From JBHGAV01 sp041946685 (lineage in GTDB: Bacteria > Acidobacteriota > Terriglobia > Bryobacterales > Bryobacteraceae), in the NCBI GenBank assembly GCA_041946685.1, contig JBHGAV010000063.1, positions 1 through 21,811 of the forward strand: a stretch of DNA of 21,811 bases, given 5' to 3'. Position numbers and translations under genes: made by a program. Within the stretch, counting starts at the first letter, position 1. Each line of letters opens with the position of its first letter. Below, one piece after another: positions 1 to 6,732 of this stretch. The notes beneath the pieces are model-generated. The model did not search any database. It had not been told where the DNA came from and saw only the letters and a program-made list of their open reading frames with translations.

Positions 1-1107
1 CTCGATCACGTTCTCCAGCTCCCGCACGTTGCCCGGCCAGCGGTAAGACCCGAACAGCGGGATCAGCGACGGGGGAAACTTCAACTCGTTCCGCCCGTGT
101 TTCTGTTTCGCTTTCAGAAACAGGTGCTGCACCAGTTCCGGGATGTCCTCGGCCCGTTCGCGAAGCGGCGGCAATTCCAAAGGGATGACGGCAAGCCGGT
201 AGTACAGGTCCTCCCGAAAAGAGCCGTCTTCGATCATTGCCTGTAGGTTGCGATGCGTGGCCGCTATGATGCGCACATCCACGGTGCTCGCCGAGCCGGC
301 GCCGACCTTTTCGATCTCGCCCTGCTGGATCAGACGGAGCAGCTTGACTTGAAGCGGAAGCGGCAGTTCACCGATCTCATCCAGGAACAGCGTGCCTCCG
401 TCCGCTATCTCCACCTTGCCGGTCTTGTGGGCGATGGCGCCGGTAAAGGAGCCCTTCACGTGCCCGAACAGTTCCGACTCGATCAGGTCCGCGGGAATGG
501 CGCCGCTGTTGATGGTCACGAAGGGACGGTCCTTCCGGCGGCTATTGCGGTGCACCGCCTTGGCCAGCAACTCCTTGCCCGTCCCCGTCTCCCCACGGAT
601 CAGCACGGTGGAGTCGCTGCGGGCCGCGCGCGCGGCTATCTCCAGAACGCGCAGCAAGGCGGGCGACTGCCCGATGATGTTCTCGAAGCCGTACTTCTGG
701 TCGAGGTTGCTGCGCAGTACCTGGACCTCATGGAGTAACCTCTGCCGTTCCAGGGCCCGGTTGACCACCAACAGCAGCGCCTCGTAGTCGATGGGCTTGG
801 TGATGTAGTCGTAAGCGCCGGCGCGCATCGCTTCGACGGCCGTCTCGACGCTCCCGAAAGCCGTGATCATGATCATGGTCAGCTCGGGATAGTCGGCCCG
901 CAATCTGCGGAGCAGATCCATGCCGGACATGCCGGGCATCTTCAGGTCGCTGATCACCAGGGAAGGCGCGGCTTGCTCGACGAGGGCGATCGCCTGGTTG
1001 CCGTCGGAAGCCGATGCCACTTCGTAGCCCGCCTCCTCGAGTTGCATCTCGATGACCCTGCGGAGGCTGGCGTCGTCGTCGACGATGAGAATCCTGGGCC
1101 GCATCAT
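1..1107 (-). CDS. NtrC-family sigma-54-dependent response regulator (partial, C-terminus off the left edge)
   Basis: Cytoplasmic enhancer-binding protein expected to activate sigma-54 RNA polymerase when phosphorylated by the kinase encoded just upstream. The frame is open to base 1, giving 369 residues. The receiver domain (about residues 4-120) has the acidic cluster D10-D12, phospho-acceptor D54 (motif ISDLKMPG), T82 and K104. The AAA+ domain (from about 140) has Walker A GETGTGKE, the sigma-54 contact loop as GSFTGA (the usual motif is GAFTGA; the key F and T are kept), Walker B-like GGTLFLDEIGELP, and near the edge RWPGNVRELENVIE. The C-terminal Fis-type helix-turn-helix that would read the operator lies outside the window. 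The start ATG overlaps the kinase stop as ATGA, so the two are translationally coupled. Family call very sure; regulated genes inferred. Confidence 0.96.
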   Translation of the reverse strand, partial: MMRPRILIVDDDASLRRVIEMQLEEAGYEVASASDGNQAIALVEQAAPSLVISDLKMPGMSGMDLLRRLRADYPELTMIMITAFGSVETAVEAMRAGAYDYITKPIDYEALLLVVNRALERQRLLHEVQVLRSNLDQKYGFENIIGQSPALLRVLEIAARAARSDSTVLIRGETGTGKELLAKAVHRNSRRKDRPFVTINSGAIPADLIESELFGHVKGSFTGAIAHKTGKVEIADGGTLFLDEIGELPLPLQVKLLRLIQQGEIEKVGAGSASTVDVRIIAATHRNLQAMIEDGSFREDLYYRLAVIPLELPPLRERAEDIPELVQHLFLKAKQKHGRNELKFPPSLIPLFGSYRWPGNVRELENVIE

Positions 1108-2204
1108 ATCGGCTGTCTCCGGTCCACGGGGAGCGCGAGCGAGAAGGTCATACCGCGGTCCGGATTCGGTTCCGCGGTCAACACGCCCCTGAGTTGCTCC
1201 GCGGTCTGGTGTGCCACCGACAGGCCCAACCCGGTTCCAGTCTCCTTGGTCGTAAAGAAGGGATCGAAGATCTTCTCCATGTTGTCCGGGTCCACACCAT
1301 GCCCCTGGTCCCTCACCTGAAGCAGAACCCGGTCCTGGTCGAGGCGGGCGGAAACCACGATTTCTCCCCCTTCCGGCATCGCCTGAATCGCGTTGATCGT
1401 CAAATTCAGCAGAACCTGCCTGAGCTGTTCCGGATCGCACTCGATCGGGGGCAATTCCGGGGCCGCCTCTTTCCGCAGCGCGATTCTGCCCGTGCCGGCG
1501 GCGTGGCTACTCAGCGTGATGACCCCATCGATAACCTCGTTGAGGTCCGTGCTCTGAAACCGGGGAGGCCGCGGCCGGGCAAAGTCCAGGAAGCTCGTCA
1601 GCAAGCGGCCGAGGCGCTCGCATTCCCGTGTGATGATGTCGAGGCACTCCTTCTGCCGCTGTTCGGAAACGCGATCCCTGCGAAGCAGGCCGGCCGCGCC
1701 CGCGATGCTGGCCAGCGGGTTGCGGATTTCGTGTGCCAGTCCCGCCGACAACTGCCCGACGGCATAGAGCCGCTCGGCGCGCTTCATCCTCTCGAAGTTC
1801 TCCTGAAGCTCACGGTACACGGCGCTCAACTCCTCGCTCCGGCGCCGCAGCATCTCGCGCTGTTTCCGGTCACGGTCTGCCAGCACCCCGGTAAGGATGC
1901 CGGCCAGGCAGAAGACGACCACCTCCAGATACTGGCTCAGCAGGTAGTGCGGCAGGTCCCGCCAGGTCAGCCGGAACGGCGGGAAGTAGAAGACCCAGGC
2001 GAAGATCGCCGTGGCCAATCCTCCCCGCCAGCCGAAGTGCAACGCCGCATAGATCACGGGGAGATAGAAGAGCCGCTGATAGATGTAGTGCCATTCGGCC
2101 AGGCGCTCGGGGGTGAGGTAGTGCAGGAGGCTTATCCCCACGAGAATTAGCAGGATGGCCCCAGCGCGGATCCGCTCTCCAGGGTTGTTCCAGATGGAAG
2201 CCAT
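1104..2204 (-). CDS. Membrane sensor histidine kinase, partner of the sigma-54 regulator
   Basis: Sensor kinase of 366 aa that should autophosphorylate on His158 and pass the phosphate to the adjacent NtrC-type regulator. Residues about 12-105 hold roughly four hydrophobic segments with almost no extracytoplasmic loop (HYLTPERLAEWHYIYQRLFY, then an FGWRGG turn), so the signal is probably sensed in or at the membrane. A coiled-coil-like linker (about 110-148) follows instead of a clear HAMP or PAS domain. The HisKA H-box is LAHEIRNPL. The HATPase part has the N-box (LLNLTINAIQAM, about 265-276), G1 DQGHGV (299-304), F-box FDPFFTTK and G2 GTGLGL (323-328), all intact. No strong Shine-Dalgarno precedes the ATG; an extended -10 lies just upstream. 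The ligand cannot be inferred. Confidence 0.95.
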   Translation of the reverse strand: MASIWNNPGERIRAGAILLILVGISLLHYLTPERLAEWHYIYQRLFYLPVIYAALHFGWRGGLATAIFAWVFYFPPFRLTWRDLPHYLLSQYLEVVVFCLAGILTGVLADRDRKQREMLRRRSEELSAVYRELQENFERMKRAERLYAVGQLSAGLAHEIRNPLASIAGAAGLLRRDRVSEQRQKECLDIITRECERLGRLLTSFLDFARPRPPRFQSTDLNEVIDGVITLSSHAAGTGRIALRKEAAPELPPIECDPEQLRQVLLNLTINAIQAMPEGGEIVVSARLDQDRVLLQVRDQGHGVDPDNMEKIFDPFFTTKETGTGLGLSVAHQTAEQLRGVLTAEPNPDRGMTFSLALPVDRRQPI

Positions 2205-2218
2205 TCTCGCCGAGGACG

Positions 2219-2227
2219 ATTATCCCA
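2219..2227 (-). promoter_or_regulatory. Putative extended -10 promoter for the kinase/regulator operon
   Basis: Read on the minus strand the sequence is TGGGATAAT, i.e. TGn followed by GATAAT (5 of 6 matches to TATAAT). Transcription would start near 2212, about 8 nt before the kinase ATG. No convincing -35 element is seen. Computational guess only. Confidence 0.4.
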
Positions 2228-2250
2228 TTTTCTTCGACCGGCGCCGGGAC

Positions 2251-2266
2251 TGTCCCAATTGGGACA
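2251..2266. promoter_or_regulatory. Perfect 16-bp palindrome, candidate upstream activating site
   Basis: TGTCCCAATTGGGACA is identical to its reverse complement. A further half-site GGGAC immediately left (2246-2250) makes GGGAC-T-GTCCC-AATT-GGGAC, three half-sites in 20 bp. The centre is about 107 bp upstream of the predicted sigma-54 transcription start at about 2365, a normal distance for an NtrC-type enhancer. The gene for such a regulator lies on the opposite strand next door. That this regulator binds here is inference. Confidence 0.7.
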
Positions 2267-2338
2267 CCCAGCACGTATTCGGCCAGCAGCCGTCGGGCAC
2301 GGAGTTGCCAAGGCGTTCATTCCACACCGCCTTTCGGT

Positions 2339-2354
2339 TGGCATCCGGTGTGCA
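2339..2354 (+). promoter_or_regulatory. Sigma-54 (-24/-12) promoter of the DksA-DUF302-receiver operon
   Basis: TGGCATCCGGTGTGCA fits the consensus TGGCACGNNNNTTGCA with the invariant GG (2340-2341) and GC (2352-2353) at exactly the required 12-base offset. Only the CG after TGGCA and one T before the GC differ. The predicted start is about 2365, giving a 27-nt leader with a strong AGGAGG before the ATG at 2392. Confidence 0.72.
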
Positions 2355-2391
2355 TTCTTCAAAGCGCACGCAATATGCCGAGGAGGCGAAG

Positions 2392-2799
2392 ATGAACGTC
2401 ACAGCAATCAGAGCAACGAAGCCGATAGACCATACACCCTACAGCGCAGCGCGGGAGAGACTCCTGGCCGAGAAGCGCGACCTGTGGCGCCAGCTTCAGG
2501 CCAGTTCGGGGACCCTGGCTGAAATCGACAAGGTCGCCGAAGAGGATCAGGCTCGCGTCCTGCACGACCAGTTCGTCTCGCTGCGCGTGGGCCACCTGGC
2601 ATACCGCCGGCTCAAGCAGATCGATTCGGCGCTGGCCCGCCTCGCCGACGGCTCTTACGGCGTGTGCGCAGACTGCGGTGGCCCGATTTCACCCAAGCGC
2701 CTGGCGGCGATTCCCTCAGCCGAACGCTGCATCGCCTGTCAGGAACAGGCAGCGCACAACGAGGACGGTCCGGCTCCGTTAATGCGCGATGCCGCCTAG
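2392..2799 (+). CDS. DksA/TraR-family C4 zinc-finger protein
   Basis: Protein of 135 aa. A helical, charged region (about residues 16-85) leads into a C4 zinc finger with C92-x2-C95 and C113-x2-C116 (GVCADCGGPISPKRLAAIPSAERCIACQ), the hallmark of DksA/TraR proteins that bind RNA polymerase through the secondary channel, often together with ppGpp. The start at 2392 is chosen for the AGGAGG about 7 nt upstream and because it begins downstream of the predicted sigma-54 start; the frame is open further upstream without support. First gene of a three-gene operon; its stop TAG lies inside the next gene's Shine-Dalgarno. Smaller than E. coli DksA (151 aa), so it may be a specialised paralogue rather than the housekeeping factor. 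Role in a sigma-54 stress response is inferred. Confidence 0.9.
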   Translation: MNVTAIRATKPIDHTPYSAARERLLAEKRDLWRQLQASSGTLAEIDKVAEEDQARVLHDQFVSLRVGHLAYRRLKQIDSALARLADGSYGVCADCGGPISPKRLAAIPSAERCIACQEQAAHNEDGPAPLMRDAA

Positions 2800-2814
2800 A
2801 GGAGGCAAGCGGGA

Positions 2815-3279
2815 ATGCGCCCACTGGATTTGAAAGCGGACAGATGGACCGCCGCGGAGCAGGCCACGCAAACGTATGTGATTCCGGAGCCGTTTGAGCG
2901 GGCTCTCAGGCGGCTTCGGGACAGCCTGGGCAGTGAAGGCCTCAGCGTGCCGGCGGAACTGGATCTGTCCGCCAGGATGCGCGAGCAACTGGGGCTGTCA
3001 ATCCCGCCTTGCAGGGTCCTGTGTGTTGACAGCCCGGCGGCGGTAGCCGAAACGCTGGCGATCGATAGTGCAGGAGCCGTCTTCCTGCCGCTCCACCTGG
3101 TGGTCGCCGGCCGGGGCCCCCGGACGCTTGTACACTTGGCCGGTGCCACGGCACTGGGGTCCGGGGGCCTGCCCGTGGGGGTGAAAGGCCCTGTTCGCAA
3201 ACTCCTGACGCGCCTTGCGTCAGCCCTCCAGCGGATCGGCAGCCGTCAGAGCATGGGAGTGCTGGCTTGTTGTGGTTAG
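2815..3279 (+). CDS. DUF302-like domain protein
   Basis: Protein of 154 aa, no signal peptide or membrane segment. Residues about 20-110 follow the DUF302 pattern: an amphipathic helix (PFERALRRLRDSLGSEGLSV), a basic/acidic middle (ARMREQLGL), a strand with PPCRVLCVDSP, an AETLAIDSAGAVFLPLHLVV stretch and a final strand. The biochemical function of DUF302 is not known to me. AGAGGAGG ends about 9 nt before the ATG and overlaps the upstream stop codon, so co-translation with the DksA-like gene is likely. The C-terminal 40 residues look like a basic helix with no recognisable domain. The family assignment is by eye and needs a profile search. Confidence 0.72.
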   Translation: MRPLDLKADRWTAAEQATQTYVIPEPFERALRRLRDSLGSEGLSVPAELDLSARMREQLGLSIPPCRVLCVDSPAAVAETLAIDSAGAVFLPLHLVVAGRGPRTLVHLAGATALGSGGLPVGVKGPVRKLLTRLASALQRIGSRQSMGVLACCG

Positions 3280-3325
3280 TCTTTCCTCAGGCCAGCAATC
3301 CCAAAGTGGCGAAGGAGAGGAATCG

Positions 3326-3814
3326 ATGCACGAACCACCTCGATCCAATTTGGGTTGCCAATCCCCGCAGTCGCCGCAGTCCGCGCATCGCGCCCGGAAC
3401 ATGCGGGGCGGAAGCTCGCCGGCCATTCTGACGATCAGCGCATCCGAGGAGGACCACCGGAGCCTGGCGCGCATACTCGGCTCGGCGGAATGGAGAACGC
3501 GGCACGCGCGCACTCTCTCGGAAGGGCTGGTCCTCCTGCGTGAGGAGTCAGCCTCGGTCGTCATCTGCGAGGACCGTCTTACCGACGGAGACTGGAGGGC
3601 CGCGCTCCACCTGTCTGCCCAGATCGCGTGCCCGCCGTCGTTCATCGTGGCCTCCCGTCTGGCAGACGAACGCCTGTGGGCCGAGGTGCTCAACGCCGGA
3701 GGGTTCGACCTGCTGCTGAAGCCCTTCGACAAGAAGGAGGTCCTTTGGGTGGCGACGGCCGCCTGGCGGCAGAGCCGGGAACGGCGCCCGCGCGCACGCC
3801 GCGCGGAGGCATAG
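3326..3814 (+). CDS. Receiver-like protein with Glu at the phosphorylation position (pseudo-receiver)
   Basis: Protein of 162 aa: a 30-residue polar N-terminal extension and a single receiver fold (about 32-145), with no output domain. The beta-1 end reads ILTISAS where ordinary receivers have a DD pair. The beta-3 end reads VVICEDRLTDGDW, which lines up with VVICDLRLPDGDG so that E82 sits at the phospho-Asp position. S110 occupies the Thr/Ser position and K132 (LLLKPF) is kept. Loss of the acidic pair and Asp-to-Glu replacement suggest a constitutively 'on' or phosphate-independent receiver. The start at 3326 is preceded by AGGAGAGG with a 5-nt gap; an in-frame upstream start lacks this. Last gene of the sigma-54 operon. 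Confidence 0.82.
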   Translation: MHEPPRSNLGCQSPQSPQSAHRARNMRGGSSPAILTISASEEDHRSLARILGSAEWRTRHARTLSEGLVLLREESASVVICEDRLTDGDWRAALHLSAQIACPPSFIVASRLADERLWAEVLNAGGFDLLLKPFDKKEVLWVATAAWRQSRERRPRARRAEA

Positions 3815-4042
3815 CCGGGCGATGGCCGAGCCGCCGCAGAAGATGCAGTGACTCGCCGCGTTTGCCAGGGGAGGCGCCCAACCCTTTCCCTCCTTCTGCC
3901 GTTCCGATTCCACGCGCCTACGCCGAAATGGGTCGCGGTGAGCATCAGGCTGGCCTGCTGGCTGCGGACGTCAAGGAAGAACTCTGCGAATCGCGGAACA
4001 GAGGGGCTGCGCGGTCGCTCACCCTGCCGGTTCCGGCGGCGC
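3815..4042. other. Convergent intergenic stretch, nothing recognised
   Basis: This 228-bp gap lies between the ends of the receiver-like gene and the methyltransferase gene. Open frames cross it on both strands but have arginine/proline-rich antisense-type composition, no Shine-Dalgarno and no family resemblance. I see no convincing hairpin plus T-tract, tRNA or repeat. Confidence 0.6.
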
Positions 4043-4657
4043 TCAGGGCCCGGCGCGAGTTGGAGGCGGCTCCCCACCGTAGGCGGCTTTAGCCTCTCGC
4101 GTAACGGTCCACAGCCGGATGATCCGGCCGTCCGCTTCTTTCGTCTGGTCGGGCTTCCAGTCGCCCATGTCGAAGCCGTGCGAAACGATCCGCGATCCCA
4201 CCCGCAGCTCCCGGAGCAACTTCGGACGCAGCTTCAGATTCACGCCGGACAACAGGTACAAGGTGACGACGGTGGCATCGTGAATGTCGGCTTCGAAGAA
4301 GTCACCTTGGACAAACTGCACGCGGTCCCTCACTCCCGCCTGACGGGCGTTCGCGTTGGCTTCCTGGACCCTCTTGGGGTTGAAGTCCACGCCTCGCCCG
4401 CGCGCCTTGAAGTCCTTCGCCGCCGCGATGACGATGCGGCCGTCGCCGCAACCGAGATCGATGACGAAATCGCCGCTCTTGACCTTGGCCAGCTTCAGCA
4501 TCGCAGCGACAACCTTGTGCGGCGTGGGCACAAAGGGCACGTCCTTGCCCTCCTCCCATTGGGCCGCGGACGACGGCACGCGGGCGGCCACCATCAGAGC
4601 AAGCACGCAGAAGAGAGCGGCAAACCACCTGGCAAACCGCGCAGAGCTGATCCTCAT
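4043..4657 (-). CDS. Class I SAM-dependent methyltransferase with N-terminal signal peptide
   Basis: Protein of 204 aa. Residues 1-32 look like a Sec signal (MRISSARFARWF, then ALFCVLALMVAARV and a small-residue site SSAAQ). The methyltransferase fold follows: PFVPTPHKVVAAML, SAM-binding motif I VIDLGCGDGR (65-74), the acidic end of beta-2 in GVDFNP (D91) and QGDFFEAD. The substrate is unknown; the PTP..VV..ML..A...GD..IDLG pattern is common in uncharacterised exported or anchored bacterial methyltransferases. The start at ATG 4657 is chosen because it gives a clean signal peptide; the open frame extends to 4744 without support. Monocistronic, divergent from the DUF362 gene. Signal plus SAM enzyme is odd, because SAM is not known in the periplasm; it may be membrane-anchored facing in. 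Confidence 0.85.
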   Translation of the reverse strand: MRISSARFARWFAALFCVLALMVAARVPSSAAQWEEGKDVPFVPTPHKVVAAMLKLAKVKSGDFVIDLGCGDGRIVIAAAKDFKARGRGVDFNPKRVQEANANARQAGVRDRVQFVQGDFFEADIHDATVVTLYLLSGVNLKLRPKLLRELRVGSRIVSHGFDMGDWKPDQTKEADGRIIRLWTVTREAKAAYGGEPPPTRAGP

Positions 4658-4759
4658 AGGAGCCTTTCCGCCGGGGCCCTCACGAGTACCGGCGTAGCTG
4701 GCAGTGTACACCCTCGCGGGATAGCGCGGGGATGCGCGGCTCATCGCCGTCGAACGCGG

Positions 4760-4768
4760 TGCTATAAC
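4760..4768 (+). promoter_or_regulatory. Extended -10 promoter of the first DUF362 gene
   Basis: TGCTATAAC is a TGn plus TATAAC (5 of 6 matches). The predicted start near 4775 is 2 nt before the GTG codon, implying a nearly leaderless message. No -35 match is evident, which extended -10 promoters tolerate. Confidence 0.5.
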
Positions 4769-4776
4769 TGGAAACG

Positions 4777-5694
4777 GTGGGAACGACTCGCCGCCAGTTT
4801 GTCGGATCGATTCCGGGAGTGGCGCTGGCCGCGACAGCCAAGTCGCGGGTCGTCATCGCGCGCAGTGCCAGGCCCCGCGTCTCCGATCTCCTTGACCGCG
4901 CCGTGCAGTCGTACTTCAACTGCGATTCGCCGCTCGAGGCCTGGCGGAAGGTCGTCCGGCCCAATGAAACCGTGGGCCTCAAGGTCAATTGCCTCTCCGG
5001 CAGGGGCGGCTCCACAAGCGTGGCGCTGGTCGATGCCATCTGCGAGCGGCTCCAGCAGGCGGGTGTGCGCCAGGACAAGATCATTGTCTGGGACCGGCTC
5101 AACGAGGACCTGGAGAGCGCCGGCTTTCGGCCTACAAGCCGCTCGGGCCGGATACGGTTCATGGGCAACGATGTGTTGGGCTACGAGCGCGACTTGACCG
5201 TGTTCGGAAGCGCCGGCAGCCTGCTCTCCAAGACCCTGACGCAGCTTTGCGACGCCGTCATCAACCTTCCCGTGCTGAAGGACCACGGCATCGTCGGCGT
5301 GACCCTGGCGCTCAAGAGCATGTTCGGCGCCATACACAATCCAAACAAGTACCACCCCAACGCGGGCGACCCTTACGTGGCCGACGTGAACGCTATGCCG
5401 GAGATTCGCGGCAAGGTGCGGCTCACCATTTGCGACGGGCTCACCGCTCAATACGAAGGCGGGCCGACCTACATGCCGCAGTGGAGCTGGCCATACGGGG
5501 GCGTCCTGGTGGCGCAGGACCCGGTGGCGCTCGACACCGTCGGCTGGCGGATCATCGAGGAGAAGCGCGCCGAGGTGGGTATGAAGCCGCTCAAGTACGT
5601 GAAACGCGAGCCCCGCTACATCGCCACCGCGGCCGACGCCAGTCACAGGCTGGGCACCAACGACCCGGCCCGCATCGAGCGCGTGGAGGTCTGA
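4777..5694 (+). CDS. DUF362 domain protein with Tat signal
   Basis: Protein of 305 aa starting at GTG. The N-terminus MGTTRRQFVGS carries a twin-arginine motif (TRRQF) followed by a short alanine-rich hydrophobic stretch, so export in folded form by Tat is likely. The DUF362 core is visible as VRPNETVGLKVNCLSG, an NLPVLKDHGIVGVTLALKSMFGAIHNP stretch and the C-terminal QDPVALDTVGWRIIEEKR. DUF362 proteins are of unknown activity and often sit beside iron-sulfur or radical SAM genes; no ferredoxin-type Cys cluster is seen here. GTG 4777 is chosen because it gives the complete Tat motif and follows the extended -10 closely. One base separates its stop from the radical SAM start, making an operon. 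Confidence 0.88.
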   Translation: MGTTRRQFVGSIPGVALAATAKSRVVIARSARPRVSDLLDRAVQSYFNCDSPLEAWRKVVRPNETVGLKVNCLSGRGGSTSVALVDAICERLQQAGVRQDKIIVWDRLNEDLESAGFRPTSRSGRIRFMGNDVLGYERDLTVFGSAGSLLSKTLTQLCDAVINLPVLKDHGIVGVTLALKSMFGAIHNPNKYHPNAGDPYVADVNAMPEIRGKVRLTICDGLTAQYEGGPTYMPQWSWPYGGVLVAQDPVALDTVGWRIIEEKRAEVGMKPLKYVKREPRYIATAADASHRLGTNDPARIERVEV

Positions 5695-5695
5695 G

Positions 5696-6727
5696 ATGGC
5701 CGCCACGGACTCGCAGTTCATCGTCGAGGCCCGCTATTACGAGAAGCAGCCGAACCGCAAGATCAAGTGCGTGCTCTGCCCGCGGGAGTGCGTCATCGAC
5801 GACCGGGAGCGCGGCTACTGCGGCGTGCGCGAGAACCGCGGCGGGACATACTACACGCTGGTCCACAGCCGGGTGTGCGCGGCGCACATCGACCCGGTCG
5901 AGAAGAAGCCGTTCTTCCATTTCTATCCGGGCACGTTGGCGTTCTCCATCGCCACGGCGGGCTGCAACGTCAACTGCAAGATGTGCCAGAACTGGGAGAT
6001 CTCGCAGGTGCGGCCGGAGCAGGTGGACAGCCGCTACATGCCGCCGCGCGAGGTGGCGTCTCTGGCAAAGCGGAACGATTGCCGGTCGATCGCTTACACC
6101 TACAGCGAGCCCACCATCTTCTACGAGTACATGTTGGATACGGCGGACGCCGGACGCGCCGCAGGCGTGAAAAGCGCGGTCGTCTCGGGCGGCTACATCC
6201 ACCAGGACCCGCTGAAGGAACTCTGCCGTCATGTGGACGCGATCAAGATCGACCTCAAGGCGTTCTCGCAGAAGTTCTACACGGAGGTGGTGAGCGGCGA
6301 GCTCAAGCCGGTTCTGGACGCCCTGGTGACGATACGGAAGCTCGGCGTGTGGACGGAGATCGTCTACCTGGTGATTCCTACGTTGAATGACGGGGAACAG
6401 GAATTCCGCAGCCTGGCCAAGTGGATCAAGGGGAATCTCGGCGTGGATGTGCCGGTTCACTTCTCGCAGTTCCATCCGGAATACCTGCTGAAGAACCTGC
6501 CGGTGACTCCGGTGACGACGCTGGAGCGGGCGAAAGCCGTCTGCGACGCCGAAGGTCTGCGTTTCGTGTACGTGGGGAACGTGCCGGGGCATCCGGCCGA
6601 GAAGACCTACTGTCCCAAGTGCCGGCGCGTGGTGGTGGACCGCGCGGGCTACAGCATCAACGGGCTGCACCTGACCAGGGGCCGCTGCCGGTCCTGCCAG
6701 CAGCCCATCGCCGGCGTGTGGGGGTGA
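5696..6727 (+). CDS. amrS: AmmeMemoRadiSam system radical SAM enzyme
   Basis: Cytosolic radical SAM protein of 343 aa. The [4Fe-4S] triad is C90-x3-C94-x2-C97 (AGCNVNCKMCQNW). An N-terminal Cys group (C25, C28, C32, C42; KCVLCPRECVIDDRERGYCGVR) and a C-terminal CPKC...CRSC zinc-ribbon-like pair are both typical of this subfamily, related to pyruvate formate-lyase activating enzymes. Other landmarks are YTYSEPTIFYEY, VSGGYIHQDPL, AIKIDLKAF and HFSQFHPEY. The family is defined by co-occurrence with Memo-like and AMMECR1-like proteins, here encoded fused directly downstream (5-bp gap). The reaction catalysed is not established to my knowledge. Start ATG follows the DUF362 stop by one base. Confidence 0.95.
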   Translation: MAATDSQFIVEARYYEKQPNRKIKCVLCPRECVIDDRERGYCGVRENRGGTYYTLVHSRVCAAHIDPVEKKPFFHFYPGTLAFSIATAGCNVNCKMCQNWEISQVRPEQVDSRYMPPREVASLAKRNDCRSIAYTYSEPTIFYEYMLDTADAGRAAGVKSAVVSGGYIHQDPLKELCRHVDAIKIDLKAFSQKFYTEVVSGELKPVLDALVTIRKLGVWTEIVYLVIPTLNDGEQEFRSLAKWIKGNLGVDVPVHFSQFHPEYLLKNLPVTPVTTLERAKAVCDAEGLRFVYVGNVPGHPAEKTYCPKCRRVVVDRAGYSINGLHLTRGRCRSCQQPIAGVWG

Positions 6728-6732
6728 CTGCC

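Noticed and set aside
1194..2150. A 318-codon plus-strand frame opposite the histidine kinase
   Set aside because: No motifs and low-complexity composition; all kinase boxes are on the minus strand.
2291..2305. GGGCACGGAGTTGCC as a sigma-54 promoter
   Set aside because: It looks like TGGCACG...TTGC but the spacing between GGCACG and TTGC is one base short; TGGCATCCGGTGTGCA at 2339 has the exact spacing and lies better relative to the gene.
3848..5197. A 449-codon plus-strand frame crossing the methyltransferase gene and the start of the first DUF362 gene
   Set aside because: Arg/Pro/Ser-rich without any family pattern, runs antisense to a clear SAM methyltransferase and out of frame through the DUF362 gene.
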